The notes under the pieces are model-generated. The model searched no databases. It was not told where the DNA came from and was given only the letters and a program-made list of their open reading frames with translations. A DNA stretch of 43,816 bases, from NCBI GenBank assembly GCA_030700315.1, contig JAUYJO010000054.1:1-43816 (forward strand), in the 5' to 3' direction. The translations under genes were made by a program, and so were the position numbers. Origin of the DNA: Gallionella sp. (GTDB lineage: Bacteria; Pseudomonadota; Gammaproteobacteria; Burkholderiales; Gallionellaceae). Positions 15,351 to 23,587 of this stretch are shown here, in pieces (position 1 is the stretch's first letter; every line of letters starts with the position of its first letter).

Positions 15351-16772
15351 CTACAGCGCGCGCACCTTCACCGTCTTGCCCTTCAACTTGCCCGCCGACA
15401 ATTTGCGTACCGCTTCGTGGGCGATGTTGCGCGCGACGGCGACGTAGGTGGTCTGATCGGTGACGGTGATCTTGCCGACCTGTTCGCGGGTGAAGCCCGC
15501 TTCGCCGGTGAGCGCGCCCAGCACGTCGCCGGGGCGGATCTTTTCCTTGCGCCCGCCGAGTATCAGCAGCGTGACCATCGGCGGCACCAGCGGCGCTTCA
15601 TCGGCACCTGGCAACTCGCCCAGCTCATGCCACTCCGGTTCGATGCGCATCATTTTTGCGATGCCGATAATGCGGTTGCGCTCGCTCGGGCTGCACAGGC
15701 TCAGCGCCCAGCCGTTCTCGTCGGCGCGGCCGGTGCGTCCGATGCGGTGGATATGCACCTCCGGGTCGGGCGTAACATCGACATTGATTACCGCCTCAAG
15801 TTGCGCGATGTCTAATCCCCGCGCCGCAACATCGGTCGCGACCAGCACCGAGCAACTGCGATTGGCGAACTGGATCAGCACCTGATCGCGCTCGCGCTGT
15901 TCCATGTCGCCGTTCAGCGTTAGCGCCTTGATGCCCTGCGCATGCAGCACTTCCAGTAGCGAGCGGCATTGCTGCTTGGTGTTGCAGAAGGCCAGCGTGC
16001 TGACCGGGCGGTAATGCTTGAGCAGCGTGGCGACAGCCTGCAATCTATCCCCGTCTTCCACCTTGTAGAAGCGCTGGCGTATCTTGCTTTCCTCGTGCTG
16101 TTCCAGCAGCTTCACTTCCTGCGGCGCGCGCATGAATTGGCGCGCCAGCCGCGCAATGCCTTCGGGGTAGGTCGCCGAGAACAGCAGCGTCTGGCGCTCT
16201 GCCGGGCAACGTTTCGCGACATAGGCGATGTCCTCGACAAAGCCCATGTCCAGCATCCGGTCCGCCTCGTCGAGCACCAGCGTGTTGAGCGCCTCCAGAT
16301 TCAGCGTGCCGCGTTCCATGTGATCCATGATGCGCCCCGGTGTGCCGACCACGATGTGCGCGCCATGCTCCAGACTGCTGGTCTGCGTGCGCATGATGCT
16401 GCCGCCGCATAGTGTGAGAATCTTGATATTGTCGGCGGAGCGCGCCAGACGGCGGATCTCCTGCGTCACCTGATCCGCCAGCTCGCGCGTCGGGCACAGC
16501 ACCATCGCCTGCACTGCAAAGCGGCGCGGGTTCAGATTGGTGAGCAGCGGCAACGCGAACGCCGCCGTCTTGCCGCTACCGGTCTTCGCCTGCGCGATCA
16601 GGTCGTGGCCTGCCAGAGCAATCGGCAGGCTGGCCGCCTGTATCGGCGTCATCGTCAGGTAGCCTAGCTGCTGCAAGGTCGCCTGTGTGCCGGGCGACAG
16701 CGGCAGCTCGCTGAAAGAGCGGCTGGTTGTGTCGGGCGTTGCAGGCAAGGAGGGCGGGTTGGTATGGGTCAT
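15351..16772 (-). CDS. dbpA: DEAD-box RNA helicase DbpA
   Basis: DbpA is an ATP-dependent RNA helicase that binds hairpin 92 of 23S rRNA and helps large-subunit assembly. The 473-residue protein shows every DEAD-box motif in order: Q motif (MTPIQAASLP), Walker A AKTGSGKT, PTRELA, TPGR, DEAD in LDEADRMLDMGF, SAT, then ATDVAARGLD and HRIGRTGR. The C-terminal region (TLLILGGRKEKIRPGDVLGA and KITVTDQTTYVAV) is the DbpA-specific RNA-binding domain, separating it from other DEAD-box proteins. ATG 16772 is set by AAGGAGGGG seven bases upstream; a longer in-frame start has no such site. That ribosome binding site overlaps the stop of the upstream gene, so the pair is probably one operon. Confidence 0.95.
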   Translation of the reverse strand: MTHTNPPSLPATPDTTSRSFSELPLSPGTQATLQQLGYLTMTPIQAASLPIALAGHDLIAQAKTGSGKTAAFALPLLTNLNPRRFAVQAMVLCPTRELADQVTQEIRRLARSADNIKILTLCGGSIMRTQTSSLEHGAHIVVGTPGRIMDHMERGTLNLEALNTLVLDEADRMLDMGFVEDIAYVAKRCPAERQTLLFSATYPEGIARLARQFMRAPQEVKLLEQHEESKIRQRFYKVEDGDRLQAVATLLKHYRPVSTLAFCNTKQQCRSLLEVLHAQGIKALTLNGDMEQRERDQVLIQFANRSCSVLVATDVAARGLDIAQLEAVINVDVTPDPEVHIHRIGRTGRADENGWALSLCSPSERNRIIGIAKMMRIEPEWHELGELPGADEAPLVPPMVTLLILGGRKEKIRPGDVLGALTGEAGFTREQVGKITVTDQTTYVAVARNIAHEAVRKLSAGKLKGKTVKVRAL

Positions 16773-16776
16773 GCGT

Positions 16777-17274
16777 TTACCCCTCCTTGCGTCGGCGCGT
16801 TGCAAAAGATTTGAAAGGCTTGCGCTGTCCCGGACGTTTGTTGTAGTCCTCTACCGGCTTGGGTTTGGGCATCAGCAGGTTTTTTCCGGCGATTCTTTTG
16901 TTGGCCTGATGCGCGGCAATGGCTTCGGCGATTTGTTCCACCGTCAGCAGAATGATCGCGTGTTCGCCGTTGAGGTGGAGGTCGGCGAGATGTTCTTTGA
17001 TGTCGTAGATGCGTTCCGGGGCCAGGGCTTTTTTTGCGTGGCCGGTCAACATTTGCCGCGCATCCGGCGTCAGCGTGTAACCGCCATCCTGCGCGCAGAT
17101 CAAACCGTATTCGGAAAGCCGATAAAACGAGTCGGACAATTTGGTTTCGAGAGGAATAGCGCCTTGAGTCAGATCGGCAGCAGCGATAATTTCGACAAGG
17201 TTAGCCGGGTGTCGCTTCGCAGCGAGCGACATGGACAATAAAAGGATCGCATCAATATCGTGGACTGGGTACAT
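16777..17274 (-). CDS. Conserved hypothetical protein upstream of dbpA
   Basis: This 165-residue protein starts MYPVHDIDAILLLSMSLAAKR and ends four bases before the dbpA start, so the two are likely co-transcribed. The first 75 residues look like a winged-helix fold: helices, ADLTQGAIPLETKLSDSFYRL, and a wing-like YGLICAQDGGYTLTPDARQML. The C-terminus is strongly basic (KPKPVEDYNKRPGQRKPFKSF, RRRKEG), like the RNA-binding tails of ribosome-associated proteins. An RNA-related role beside dbpA is inference. I do not recognise a named family. The start at 17274 is the only ATG giving the full domain; the upstream ribosome binding site is weak (AAAGG). Confidence 0.7.
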   Translation of the reverse strand: MYPVHDIDAILLLSMSLAAKRHPANLVEIIAAADLTQGAIPLETKLSDSFYRLSEYGLICAQDGGYTLTPDARQMLTGHAKKALAPERIYDIKEHLADLHLNGEHAIILLTVEQIAEAIAAHQANKRIAGKNLLMPKPKPVEDYNKRPGQRKPFKSFATRRRKEG

Positions 17275-17292
17275 CGTGAACCTTTGGATAAA

Positions 17293-17421
17293 TTATGGAA
17301 TGAGAGCCAGCAGGCACGGGGCATCAAGCGTGTAGCTGTCGAACAGTGATGATCGGACGACGACATAGGGAATGGCTTCCCGCTGTTTTCCGATGTTCCG
17401 GTGAACGTCGAACTGCGCCAT
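17293..17421 (-). pseudogene. ccdB: Truncated CcdB-like toxin gene
   Basis: The frame from ATG 17421 reads MAQFDVHRNIGKQREAIPYVVV and RSSLFDSY, the N-terminal strands of the CcdB gyrase-poison family, then departs from it (TLDAPCLLALIP) and stops at 17293. The family has about 100 residues; only about 30 matching residues remain. The C-terminal helix that contacts gyrase is gone, so the product should be non-toxic. The start overlaps the stop of the truncated ccdA in TGATG form, suggesting that an internal deletion pulled the two genes together. Confidence 0.65.
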
Positions 17422-17519
17422 CACAGGGTGGAGTGTTCGTCGGCAAACGCGCCGGAGCGTTCGTTAAGTGTCAGGTTGACCGGGCGCTTACGTGCTTGAT
17501 TGCTTTGCATTGATTTCAT
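17421..17519 (-). pseudogene. ccdA: Truncated CcdA-like antitoxin gene
   Basis: The 32-residue frame from ATG 17519 contains ARKRPVNLTLNE, the N-terminal DNA-binding strand typical of CcdA antitoxins, then diverges (RSGAFADEHSTL) and stops. Normal CcdA has 70-80 residues with a C-terminal toxin-binding tail that is missing here. AAGGTTCCCC upstream gives only a weak ribosome site. Together with the adjacent ccdB fragment it is a decayed type II module. Confidence 0.6.
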
Positions 17520-17898
17520 GGGGAACCTTCAAGCGCGCATGGTATGCGCATTCCGGTATTTTGTGAAGCCGCAGCCTTGTCCAACGTGGTATGAGCCTGA
17601 ACAAGAGCTGTATTTCCAACGAGGAATAAGCCTGAAGCGAAGAAATTGAGGTCGAATTGAAGAAGTGGGTTGATCATCTCAAGGATGGTGATCAACATGA
17701 ACGAAGCACGGCTTTAGGCTCTCCCCCTGACAAGGGGGAGCTGGAGGGGGTTTGGGGTTTGAATTTGTGTTGTTTCACGTTGCTAAACTATCTGGAATAT
17801 TTTTACATCAGCTTGAATCGCACTCATCCCAGGGTATGTGGCGGCTCCAGAAGCCCTATTTATGCTAATCTGCGCGGGTATTTTTTGGACACTCTGTC
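17520..17898. repeat. Spacer before ilvA with a half-copy of the CCCCTGACAAGGGG repeat
   Basis: The only recognisable structure is CTCCCCCTGACAAGGGGGAG plus GGAGGGGGTTTGGGG at 17720-17759, identical in layout to the right half of the unit at 2200-2246. The rest has lower GC toward ilvA and must hold its promoter, but no clear -35/-10 pair or leader peptide was found. Confidence 0.6.
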
Positions 17899-19407
17899 AT
17901 GAACGGTTATTTGAAACGCATCCTCAACGCGCGCGTGTATGACGTGGCGATCGAAAGTCCGCTGGAACTTGCGCCCAATCTTTCGGCGCGTACCGGCAAC
18001 ACGCTGCTGCTCAAGCGCGAAGACATGCAGCCGGTGTTTTCCTTCAAGCTGCGCGGCGCGTACAACAAGATGGCGCAACTCACGCCGGAGCAGTTGAAGC
18101 GCGGCGTGATCGCCGCCTCGGCGGGGAACCACGCGCAGGGCGTCGCGCTCAGCGCGCAGAAGCTCGGCTGCAAGGCGGTGATCGTGATGCCTGTCACCAC
18201 GCCGCAAATCAAGATCGATGCGGTGAAGGGGCGCGGCGCGAAAGTGGTGCTGCATGGTGATTCCTACTCCGACGCCTGCGCGCACGCGCGGGAGTTGGAG
18301 AAACAGGAAGGCATGACTTTTGTGCATCCCTATGACGACCCCGACGTGATCGCCGGGCAGGGCACTATCGCGATGGAAATCCTGCGCCAGCACACCCAGC
18401 CGATCCACGCGATCTTTTGCGCCATCGGCGGCGGCGGGCTGGCCGCCGGTGTGGCGGCCTACGTCAAGCAAGTGCGCCCCAACATCAAAATAATCGGCGT
18501 GCAGCCGGTCGATTCCGACGCGATGTACCGCTCGCTGAAAGCCAAGCGGCGCGTCACGCTTGACCATGTCGGGCTGTTCGCCGACGGCGTGGCGGTCAAG
18601 CAGGTCGGCCAAGAAACTTTTCGCTTGTGCCGCAAGCTGGTCGACGAGATCGTGCTGGTGGATACCGATGCCACCTGCGCCGCGATCAAGGACGTGTTCG
18701 AAGACACACGCTCGATCCTCGAACCGGCGGGCGCGCTCGCCATCGCCGGCGCCAAGCTGTATGCCGCGCGCGAAAAGCTCAAGGGCGAGACGCTGGTCGC
18801 CATCGCCTGCGGCGCAAACATGAATTTCGACCGCCTGCGCTTCGTCGCGGAACGCGCCGAAATCGGCGAACGGCGCGAGGCGATCCTCGCCGTCACCATT
18901 CCCGAAACGCCCGGCAGCTTCCGCAAATTCTGCGCGCTGCTCGGCAAGCGCAACATCACCGAATTCAACTACCGCTACGACGACCCGAAAGTGGCGCACG
19001 TGTTCGCCGGTATCCAGGTGCGAGACCAGTCCGAGACCGCCGAACTGGTGGAAAAATTGCAGCGCAACAACCTGCCCACGCTCGACCTGTCCGACAACGA
19101 AATGGCCAAGCTGCACCTGCGCCACCTGGTCGGCGGCCACGCCCCGGAAGTGAAGGACGAGATCATGTTCCGCTTCGAATTCCCGGAACGCCCCGGCGCG
19201 CTGATGAATTTCCTCAACAGCATGAGCCACAACTGGAACATCAGCCTGTTCCACTACCGCAACCACGGCGCGGACTACGGTCGCGTGCTGGTCGGAATGC
19301 AGGTGCCGCTCCACGACAAGAAGGCGCTGAAGACCTTCCTCGACACCCTCGGCTACCGCTACTGGGACGAGAGCGGCAACCCGGCGTACCGGTTGTTCCT
19401 GGGCTAA
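17899..19407 (+). CDS. ilvA: Threonine ammonia-lyase, biosynthetic
   Basis: IlvA is a PLP enzyme converting L-threonine to 2-oxobutanoate, the first step of isoleucine synthesis. The 502-residue length is the long biosynthetic form (E. coli 514). The PLP lysine is K50 in FSFKLRGAYNKM. The phosphate-binding loop is GGGGLAAG (about residues 181-188), and SAGNHAQGVALSA is the usual substrate loop. Two C-terminal ACT-like regulatory domains follow: RREAILAVTIPETPGSFRKF and DEIMFRFEFPERPGALMNFL. These give isoleucine inhibition and valine activation in the family, so feedback control is expected. The gene is monocistronic; the next genes belong to a HicAB-like module. Confidence 0.96.
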   Translation: MNGYLKRILNARVYDVAIESPLELAPNLSARTGNTLLLKREDMQPVFSFKLRGAYNKMAQLTPEQLKRGVIAASAGNHAQGVALSAQKLGCKAVIVMPVTTPQIKIDAVKGRGAKVVLHGDSYSDACAHARELEKQEGMTFVHPYDDPDVIAGQGTIAMEILRQHTQPIHAIFCAIGGGGLAAGVAAYVKQVRPNIKIIGVQPVDSDAMYRSLKAKRRVTLDHVGLFADGVAVKQVGQETFRLCRKLVDEIVLVDTDATCAAIKDVFEDTRSILEPAGALAIAGAKLYAAREKLKGETLVAIACGANMNFDRLRFVAERAEIGERREAILAVTIPETPGSFRKFCALLGKRNITEFNYRYDDPKVAHVFAGIQVRDQSETAELVEKLQRNNLPTLDLSDNEMAKLHLRHLVGGHAPEVKDEIMFRFEFPERPGALMNFLNSMSHNWNISLFHYRNHGADYGRVLVGMQVPLHDKKALKTFLDTLGYRYWDESGNPAYRLFLG

Positions 19408-19447
19408 AATGATGCACAGCAATGAAATAAGAGCGAAAGGAATGACG

Positions 19448-19681
19448 ATGAAATCCTTATTTGTTCGAGCCGAGTGGGATGAAGAAGCGTGTGTCTGGGT
19501 TGCCACCAGCGACGATGTACCGGGACTGGCGACCGAAGCAGAAACTACGGAAGCCTTGATGGTCAAACTCAAGGTGATGATCCCGGAACTTATGGAGGCG
19601 AATGGTTATGGCGATGGCGAAGAAATTTTGTTCGAGCTGTTCAGCAGGCGCTTTGAAACCGCAAGACGGCTTCATGCCTGA
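19448..19681 (+). CDS. HicB-like DUF1902 protein (antitoxin partner of a broken hicA)
   Basis: This 77-residue protein reads MKSLFVRAEWDEEACVWVATSDDVPGL, the HicB/DUF1902 beta-hairpin pattern, then ATEAETTEALMVKLKVMIPEL, the following helix. No DNA-binding domain is attached, as is usual for the short DUF1902 group. ATG 19448 follows CGAAAGGA at suitable distance; upstream in-frame ATGs at 19409 and 19442 have poorer sites. The stop overlaps the ATG of the frameshifted hicA (TGATG), the standard arrangement. Confidence 0.78.
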   Translation: MKSLFVRAEWDEEACVWVATSDDVPGLATEAETTEALMVKLKVMIPELMEANGYGDGEEILFELFSRRFETARRLHA

Positions 19682-19874
19682 TGGCAGACTACGCCGCCAA
19701 ACTCAAGGAATTGCTGCGCGCCAACCAGTGCCGCTTTGAGCGGCAAGGCGGGGCGATCATGAAATCTGGTACAGCCCGATCACGGAAATTCGCTTCCCTG
19801 TAGACAGCAAAATCAAATCGCGCCATACCGCAAATGCAGTGCTGAAACAGGCTGGATTGCCCAAGCAGTTTTAA
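19681..19874 (+). pseudogene. hicA: HicA-like toxin gene with a one-base frameshift in a G run
   Basis: From ATG 19681 the frame reads MADYAAKLKELLRANQCRFERQGG, the HicA N-terminus, and would stop early at 19803. In another frame GDHEIWYSPITEIRFPVDSK and SRHTANAVLKQAGLPKQF continue the HicA fold to TAA at 19874. The catalytic histidine of GDHE is in this second part. Adding one G to the four-G run at 19750-19753 restores a single intact frame. This is a recent slippage inactivation, a phase-variable tract, or a sequencing error. Confidence 0.8.
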
Positions 19875-19946
19875 TCTCTCATACGCAACCTTCGACTGTG
19901 ATAATTCCGGTGTGGAACCCGTGTTACTGGATTGGAGCGAAAACAA

Positions 19947-20240
19947 ATGAACCCGCAACCGATTTCCCTCGCACACGATCCCGACCTGCGCCTGTCGGAA
20001 GATGCCATGCGCCGAGCCGCAAAGCGCGCCTGTGCCGTGGCGCGCCAGACCGGAACGCAACTCGTGTATTGCTATCACGGCGAAGTGCTGCGCATTTCCC
20101 CCGAAGAACAAGATGAAGTTGAGGCGTCCTGGGCAGCCGAAGTTCAGCGCCGCGTCGAGTCCAACAGTCTGGGAAACGCCAAGACCTACTCCGCCGAAGA
20201 GGTGCTGGGCTCATACAAGAAAACGCCGGATGAAAAATAA
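19947..20240 (+). CDS. Small protein of unknown function, first gene of the type III R-M locus
   Basis: This 97-residue protein ends two bases before mod and is probably co-transcribed with it. It reads MNPQPISLAHDPDLRLSEDA, then AAKRACAVARQTGTQLVYCYHGEVL, a helix-strand-strand pattern seen in short antitoxin-like or DUF-type partners where a residue pair such as 'TGTxLVYxxxGxxxRxxP' precedes a tail. The end, AKTYSAEEVLGSYKK, resembles addiction-module antitoxin tails. There is no helix-turn-helix, so it is not an obvious controller protein of the restriction genes. The start is placed at ATG 19947 with TGGAGCG upstream. Function unknown. Confidence 0.65.
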   Translation: MNPQPISLAHDPDLRLSEDAMRRAAKRACAVARQTGTQLVYCYHGEVLRISPEEQDEVEASWAAEVQRRVESNSLGNAKTYSAEEVLGSYKKTPDEK

Positions 20241-20242
20241 TT

Positions 20243-22393
20243 ATGACTGACGACATCAAACTCCCTCTCACTTCCGCCGACTTGACGGAAGCCTTGCTTG
20301 AGCAACTGCGCGATGCTTCGCCGCAAATCTTCAGCGAAGGTCGCGTGGACTTTGCCAAGCTGCAAGCCGCGTTGGGCGAGCACATCGACACCAACCCGGA
20401 ACGCTACGGCCTCAGTTGGGCGGGCAAGCGCGATGCGTTCCGCAACGTGCAGGTGCCCAGCGTCGCCACATTGCGCCCGATGCCCGCTGAGAGCGTCAAC
20501 TGGGACAGCAGCGAAAACCTCATCATCGAGGGCGACAACCTGGAAGTGCTGAAGCTGTTGCAGAAGCCCTACCACGCCAAGGTCAAGATGATCTACATCG
20601 ACCCGCCCTACAACACCGGCAACGAATTCATCTACCCCGACAACTTCCGCGAAGGGTTGGACGAATACCTGCGCTACACCGGGCAACTGGGCGAGGACGG
20701 CACCGCGACCAGCACCAACAAGGACACCAGCGGACGCTACCACTCCAACTGGCTGAACATGATGTACCCGCGTCTGTTTCTGGCGCGCAACCTGCTGAAA
20801 GAAGACGGCGTGATTTTCGTCAGCATCGACGACCACGAGGTTCATAACCTGAGGCTGCTAATGGATGAGGTATTTGGGGAGGAGAATTTTGTTGGTGCGT
20901 TGATTTGGCAGAAATCGAAAAAGGGCGATGCCAAGCTGGTTGCCAAGACGCACGAGTATGTGCTGCTCTTCGCCAGATCAATTGAAGCGCTGTTGGCTGC
21001 GGGTATCTGGCGACGCAAGAAACCGGGGGCTGATGATGTCCTCGCGCAATACCAGATTTTTCGCGGCCAGCTTGGCGTTAATTACGAAGCCATTTCAACC
21101 TCGATGCGGGCATGGTATGCCACGTTAGCCAAGGATGATCCACGCCGGGCGCACGAACATTACCGCTGGTCGGATGAGCGAGGTTTGTATTTTGCTGCCG
21201 ATTTCGCCGGCCCGGATGACGGGCGCGACTCCAGGCCGCGCTACGATATTTTGCACCCCAAGACCGGGAAGCCATGCAAAAAACCTTCTACAGGCTGGCG
21301 CTGGGACGAGAAGCGCACGGACGAGGCACTGGCCGCCAATCCGCCGCTCATCCATTTTGGCGCGGATGAATCAACCATCCCGTGCCGCAAGAGTTACCTT
21401 CACCTGATTGACAGCGAACCTTTCTCATCGGTGTTCTACCGCGATGGGCGCGCGGGAACATTGGAGCTGGAAAAACTGGTTGGAAAAAATACGCTGGAAT
21501 TTCCCAAAGACGTGGAAACACTCAAGAATTTTATCCGTATCGTGACCCTGCCAAAAGTTGCAGGCGGAGGTGGACGCACTGATGAAGAGAGTCCACCGAT
21601 GGTGCGTGAAAAGGCTGCAAAGTATCAGGTCATTAAGACAGCACAGCAAAACGATGAGCCTCGCGATATTGTGCTGGATTTTTTTGCCGGTTCCGGCACG
21701 ACCGCGCAATCGGTGCTCGAGTTGAATCAGGAAGACGGCGGCAACCGCAAGTTCATCCTCGTCCAGCTTCCCGAAAAAACCGACAACCCGCAGTATCCGA
21801 CCATCGCGCACATCACCCGCGAGCGGGTGCGGCGGGTGATCGCGAAGCAAATGCAAACCCCCCCTAGCCCCCCTTTTGCAAAGGGGGGGATAAAAACGGA
21901 GGGGCGCGCAGGGGAATTGTTTGCCGAACCGATGCCTGACGAAGCTAACCCCCCTTTGAAAAAGGGGGGCAGGGGGGATTGGGGCTTTCGCGCCTTCAAG
22001 CTCGATTCGAGTAATTTCAAAATCTGGCGCTCGGACAAGGCGCCGCAATCCGCCGAGCAACTGGCGGAGCAGTTGAGCCTGTATGCCGACAATGTGCTGG
22101 CCGGGCGCGGCGTTCAAGACCGGCTGTACGAGCTGATCTTGAAATGCGGGATACCGCTGTCGGCGCGGGTGGAGAACGTAGCCATCGGCCAGCGCACCGC
22201 GTTTGCCGTGTCCGACGGCAACTTGCTGATCTGCCTCGAACCGCACCTCGACCGTGACACGCTGCGCGCCCTGTTCGCGCGCAAGCCGCAGATGGTGCTG
22301 TGCCTCGATACCTCGTTCGACGGCAACGATGCGCTGAAAACCAACACCGTGCTGGAAGCACAGACGCACGGGATTATCTTCAAGACTGTGTAG
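20243..22393 (+). CDS. mod: Type III restriction system DNA methyltransferase (Mod)
   Basis: Mod recognises the target and methylates adenine N6 on one strand. The 716-residue product is a beta-class methyltransferase: the catalytic motif DPPYNTGNEF (about residues 120-129) precedes the SAM-binding motif DFFAGSGTTAQSV (about residues 478-490). A target-recognition region lies between them. An N-terminal region with AESVNWDSSENLIIEGDNLEVL is typical. The C-terminal region contains an in-frame palindromic insertion at about residues 538-580 (PPSPPFAKGG and NPPLKKGGRGD), nearly identical in DNA to intergenic repeats at 1847-1948. No homopolymer or tandem repeat suited to phase variation was seen. 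It starts two bases after the preceding small gene. Confidence 0.94.
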   Translation: MTDDIKLPLTSADLTEALLEQLRDASPQIFSEGRVDFAKLQAALGEHIDTNPERYGLSWAGKRDAFRNVQVPSVATLRPMPAESVNWDSSENLIIEGDNLEVLKLLQKPYHAKVKMIYIDPPYNTGNEFIYPDNFREGLDEYLRYTGQLGEDGTATSTNKDTSGRYHSNWLNMMYPRLFLARNLLKEDGVIFVSIDDHEVHNLRLLMDEVFGEENFVGALIWQKSKKGDAKLVAKTHEYVLLFARSIEALLAAGIWRRKKPGADDVLAQYQIFRGQLGVNYEAISTSMRAWYATLAKDDPRRAHEHYRWSDERGLYFAADFAGPDDGRDSRPRYDILHPKTGKPCKKPSTGWRWDEKRTDEALAANPPLIHFGADESTIPCRKSYLHLIDSEPFSSVFYRDGRAGTLELEKLVGKNTLEFPKDVETLKNFIRIVTLPKVAGGGGRTDEESPPMVREKAAKYQVIKTAQQNDEPRDIVLDFFAGSGTTAQSVLELNQEDGGNRKFILVQLPEKTDNPQYPTIAHITRERVRRVIAKQMQTPPSPPFAKGGIKTEGRAGELFAEPMPDEANPPLKKGGRGDWGFRAFKLDSSNFKIWRSDKAPQSAEQLAEQLSLYADNVLAGRGVQDRLYELILKCGIPLSARVENVAIGQRTAFAVSDGNLLICLEPHLDRDTLRALFARKPQMVLCLDTSFDGNDALKTNTVLEAQTHGIIFKTV
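21856..21980. repeat. Two palindromes inserted in frame within mod
   Basis: The C-run/CTTTTGCAAAG/G-run and C-run/TTTGAAAAA/G-run palindromes bracket an insert of about 40 codons. The same two units occur intergenically at 1847-1948 in the opposite order. The reading frame is kept throughout. Confidence 0.85.
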
Positions 22394-22402
22394 AGGTATG
22401 AA

Positions 22403-23587
22403 ATGAGAATTGAGTCCATACGCCTGAAAAACTATAAGGCTTTCCGCGATGCTACCCTGAAAGACATGCCCCCGTTTCTGGTGGTGGTCGGTGCCAACGG
22501 TTCGGGTAAAACAACCTTGTTCGACGTGTTCGGCTTTTTGCACGATTGCCTGAAAAGCAATGTGCGGCAAGCTCTGGATAGCCGTGGCAGATTCAAGGAG
22601 GTGCTCAGTCGAGACAGCGATGGCGATAGCATCCTGATAGAGATTCAGTATCGGATGGTAATAGCCGGGGTGAGCCGACTGGTGACATACTCGCTGGAGA
22701 TTGCGGAAAAATCCGGCGTGCCCTATGTAAAGCGCGAAATTCTCCGCTACAAACGGGGCGCGAGCGGGAAGCCTTATCACTTCCTGGATTTTTCCAATGG
22801 TGCCGGGTATGCGATTACCAACGAAGAAGATTTCAAAAAGAAAGATGAGGGGCTGACGCGGGAAAATCAAAAGGTGTCACCGGATACTCTAGCCATTAAA
22901 GGTCTTGGGCAATTCGAACGCTTCAAAGCTGCCAATGCCTTTCGGCAGTTGATTGAATCATGGCATGTGTCGGATTTCCATATAAGCGCGGCGCGGGGCC
23001 GTAAGGAAGCTTCTGGCGATTCTGAACATTTGTCCGAGACGGGCGATAACCTGCCGCGCGTGGCACAGTATTTGTTTGAACAACATAACGATACCTTCAA
23101 CAAAATTCTTGAAACAATGGCACGTCGCGTACCAGGCGTGAGCGCGGTCGAACCGTTGCTGATGGATGACGGCTACCTCACGTTACGGTTCCAAGATGGC
23201 TCGTTCAAAACCCCATTTCTTGACCGCTATGTGTCAGATGGCACGATCAAAATGTTTGCCTATCTGGTGCTTCTCCACGATCCAAAGCCGCATCCACTCT
23301 TGTGCGTGGAGGAACCTGAAAACCAGTTGTATCCTAAGCTTATGTCCGAGCTGGCTGAAGAGTTTCGCCTGTATGCCAACCGCGGGCAAGTGCTGGTATC
23401 CACACATTCGCCGGACTTTTTGAATGCGGTTGAGTTGGACGAGGTGTGTTGGCTGGTAAAAACGCAAGGCAATACTAAAATACAACGCGCCAAAGACGAT
23501 CCACAAATCGCCGCATACATGGCGGACGGCGACAAAATGGGCTACTTGTGGAAGCAAGGCTTCTTTGAGGGAGCCGACCCGCAATGA
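22403..23587 (+). CDS. SMC/OLD-like AAA ATPase within the type III locus
   Basis: This 394-residue ABC-type ATPase of the AAA_21 group begins MRIESIRLKNYKAFRDATLK, the usual recombination/SMC-like N-terminus, with Walker A GANGSGKTT at residues 30-38. Walker B is LLCVEEPENQLYPKL (about residue 300), and the H-loop is VLVSTHSPDFL (about residue 331). The middle has no long coiled coil, unlike Rad50. A C-terminal TOPRIM domain, found in OLD proteins, is absent; the next gene, overlapping by four bases (ATGA), supplies a TOPRIM-like domain. AGAGG lies seven bases before the start. The split ATPase plus TOPRIM arrangement resembles PARIS AriA/AriB or a split OLD nuclease; that role is inference. 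Confidence 0.88.
   Translation: MRIESIRLKNYKAFRDATLKDMPPFLVVVGANGSGKTTLFDVFGFLHDCLKSNVRQALDSRGRFKEVLSRDSDGDSILIEIQYRMVIAGVSRLVTYSLEIAEKSGVPYVKREILRYKRGASGKPYHFLDFSNGAGYAITNEEDFKKKDEGLTRENQKVSPDTLAIKGLGQFERFKAANAFRQLIESWHVSDFHISAARGRKEASGDSEHLSETGDNLPRVAQYLFEQHNDTFNKILETMARRVPGVSAVEPLLMDDGYLTLRFQDGSFKTPFLDRYVSDGTIKMFAYLVLLHDPKPHPLLCVEEPENQLYPKLMSELAEEFRLYANRGQVLVSTHSPDFLNAVELDEVCWLVKTQGNTKIQRAKDDPQIAAYMADGDKMGYLWKQGFFEGADPQ

Noticed and set aside
17860..19572. 570-codon minus-strand frame opposite ilvA
   Set aside because: Low-complexity His/Val/Arg-rich translation antisense to ilvA; no motif. Shadow frame.
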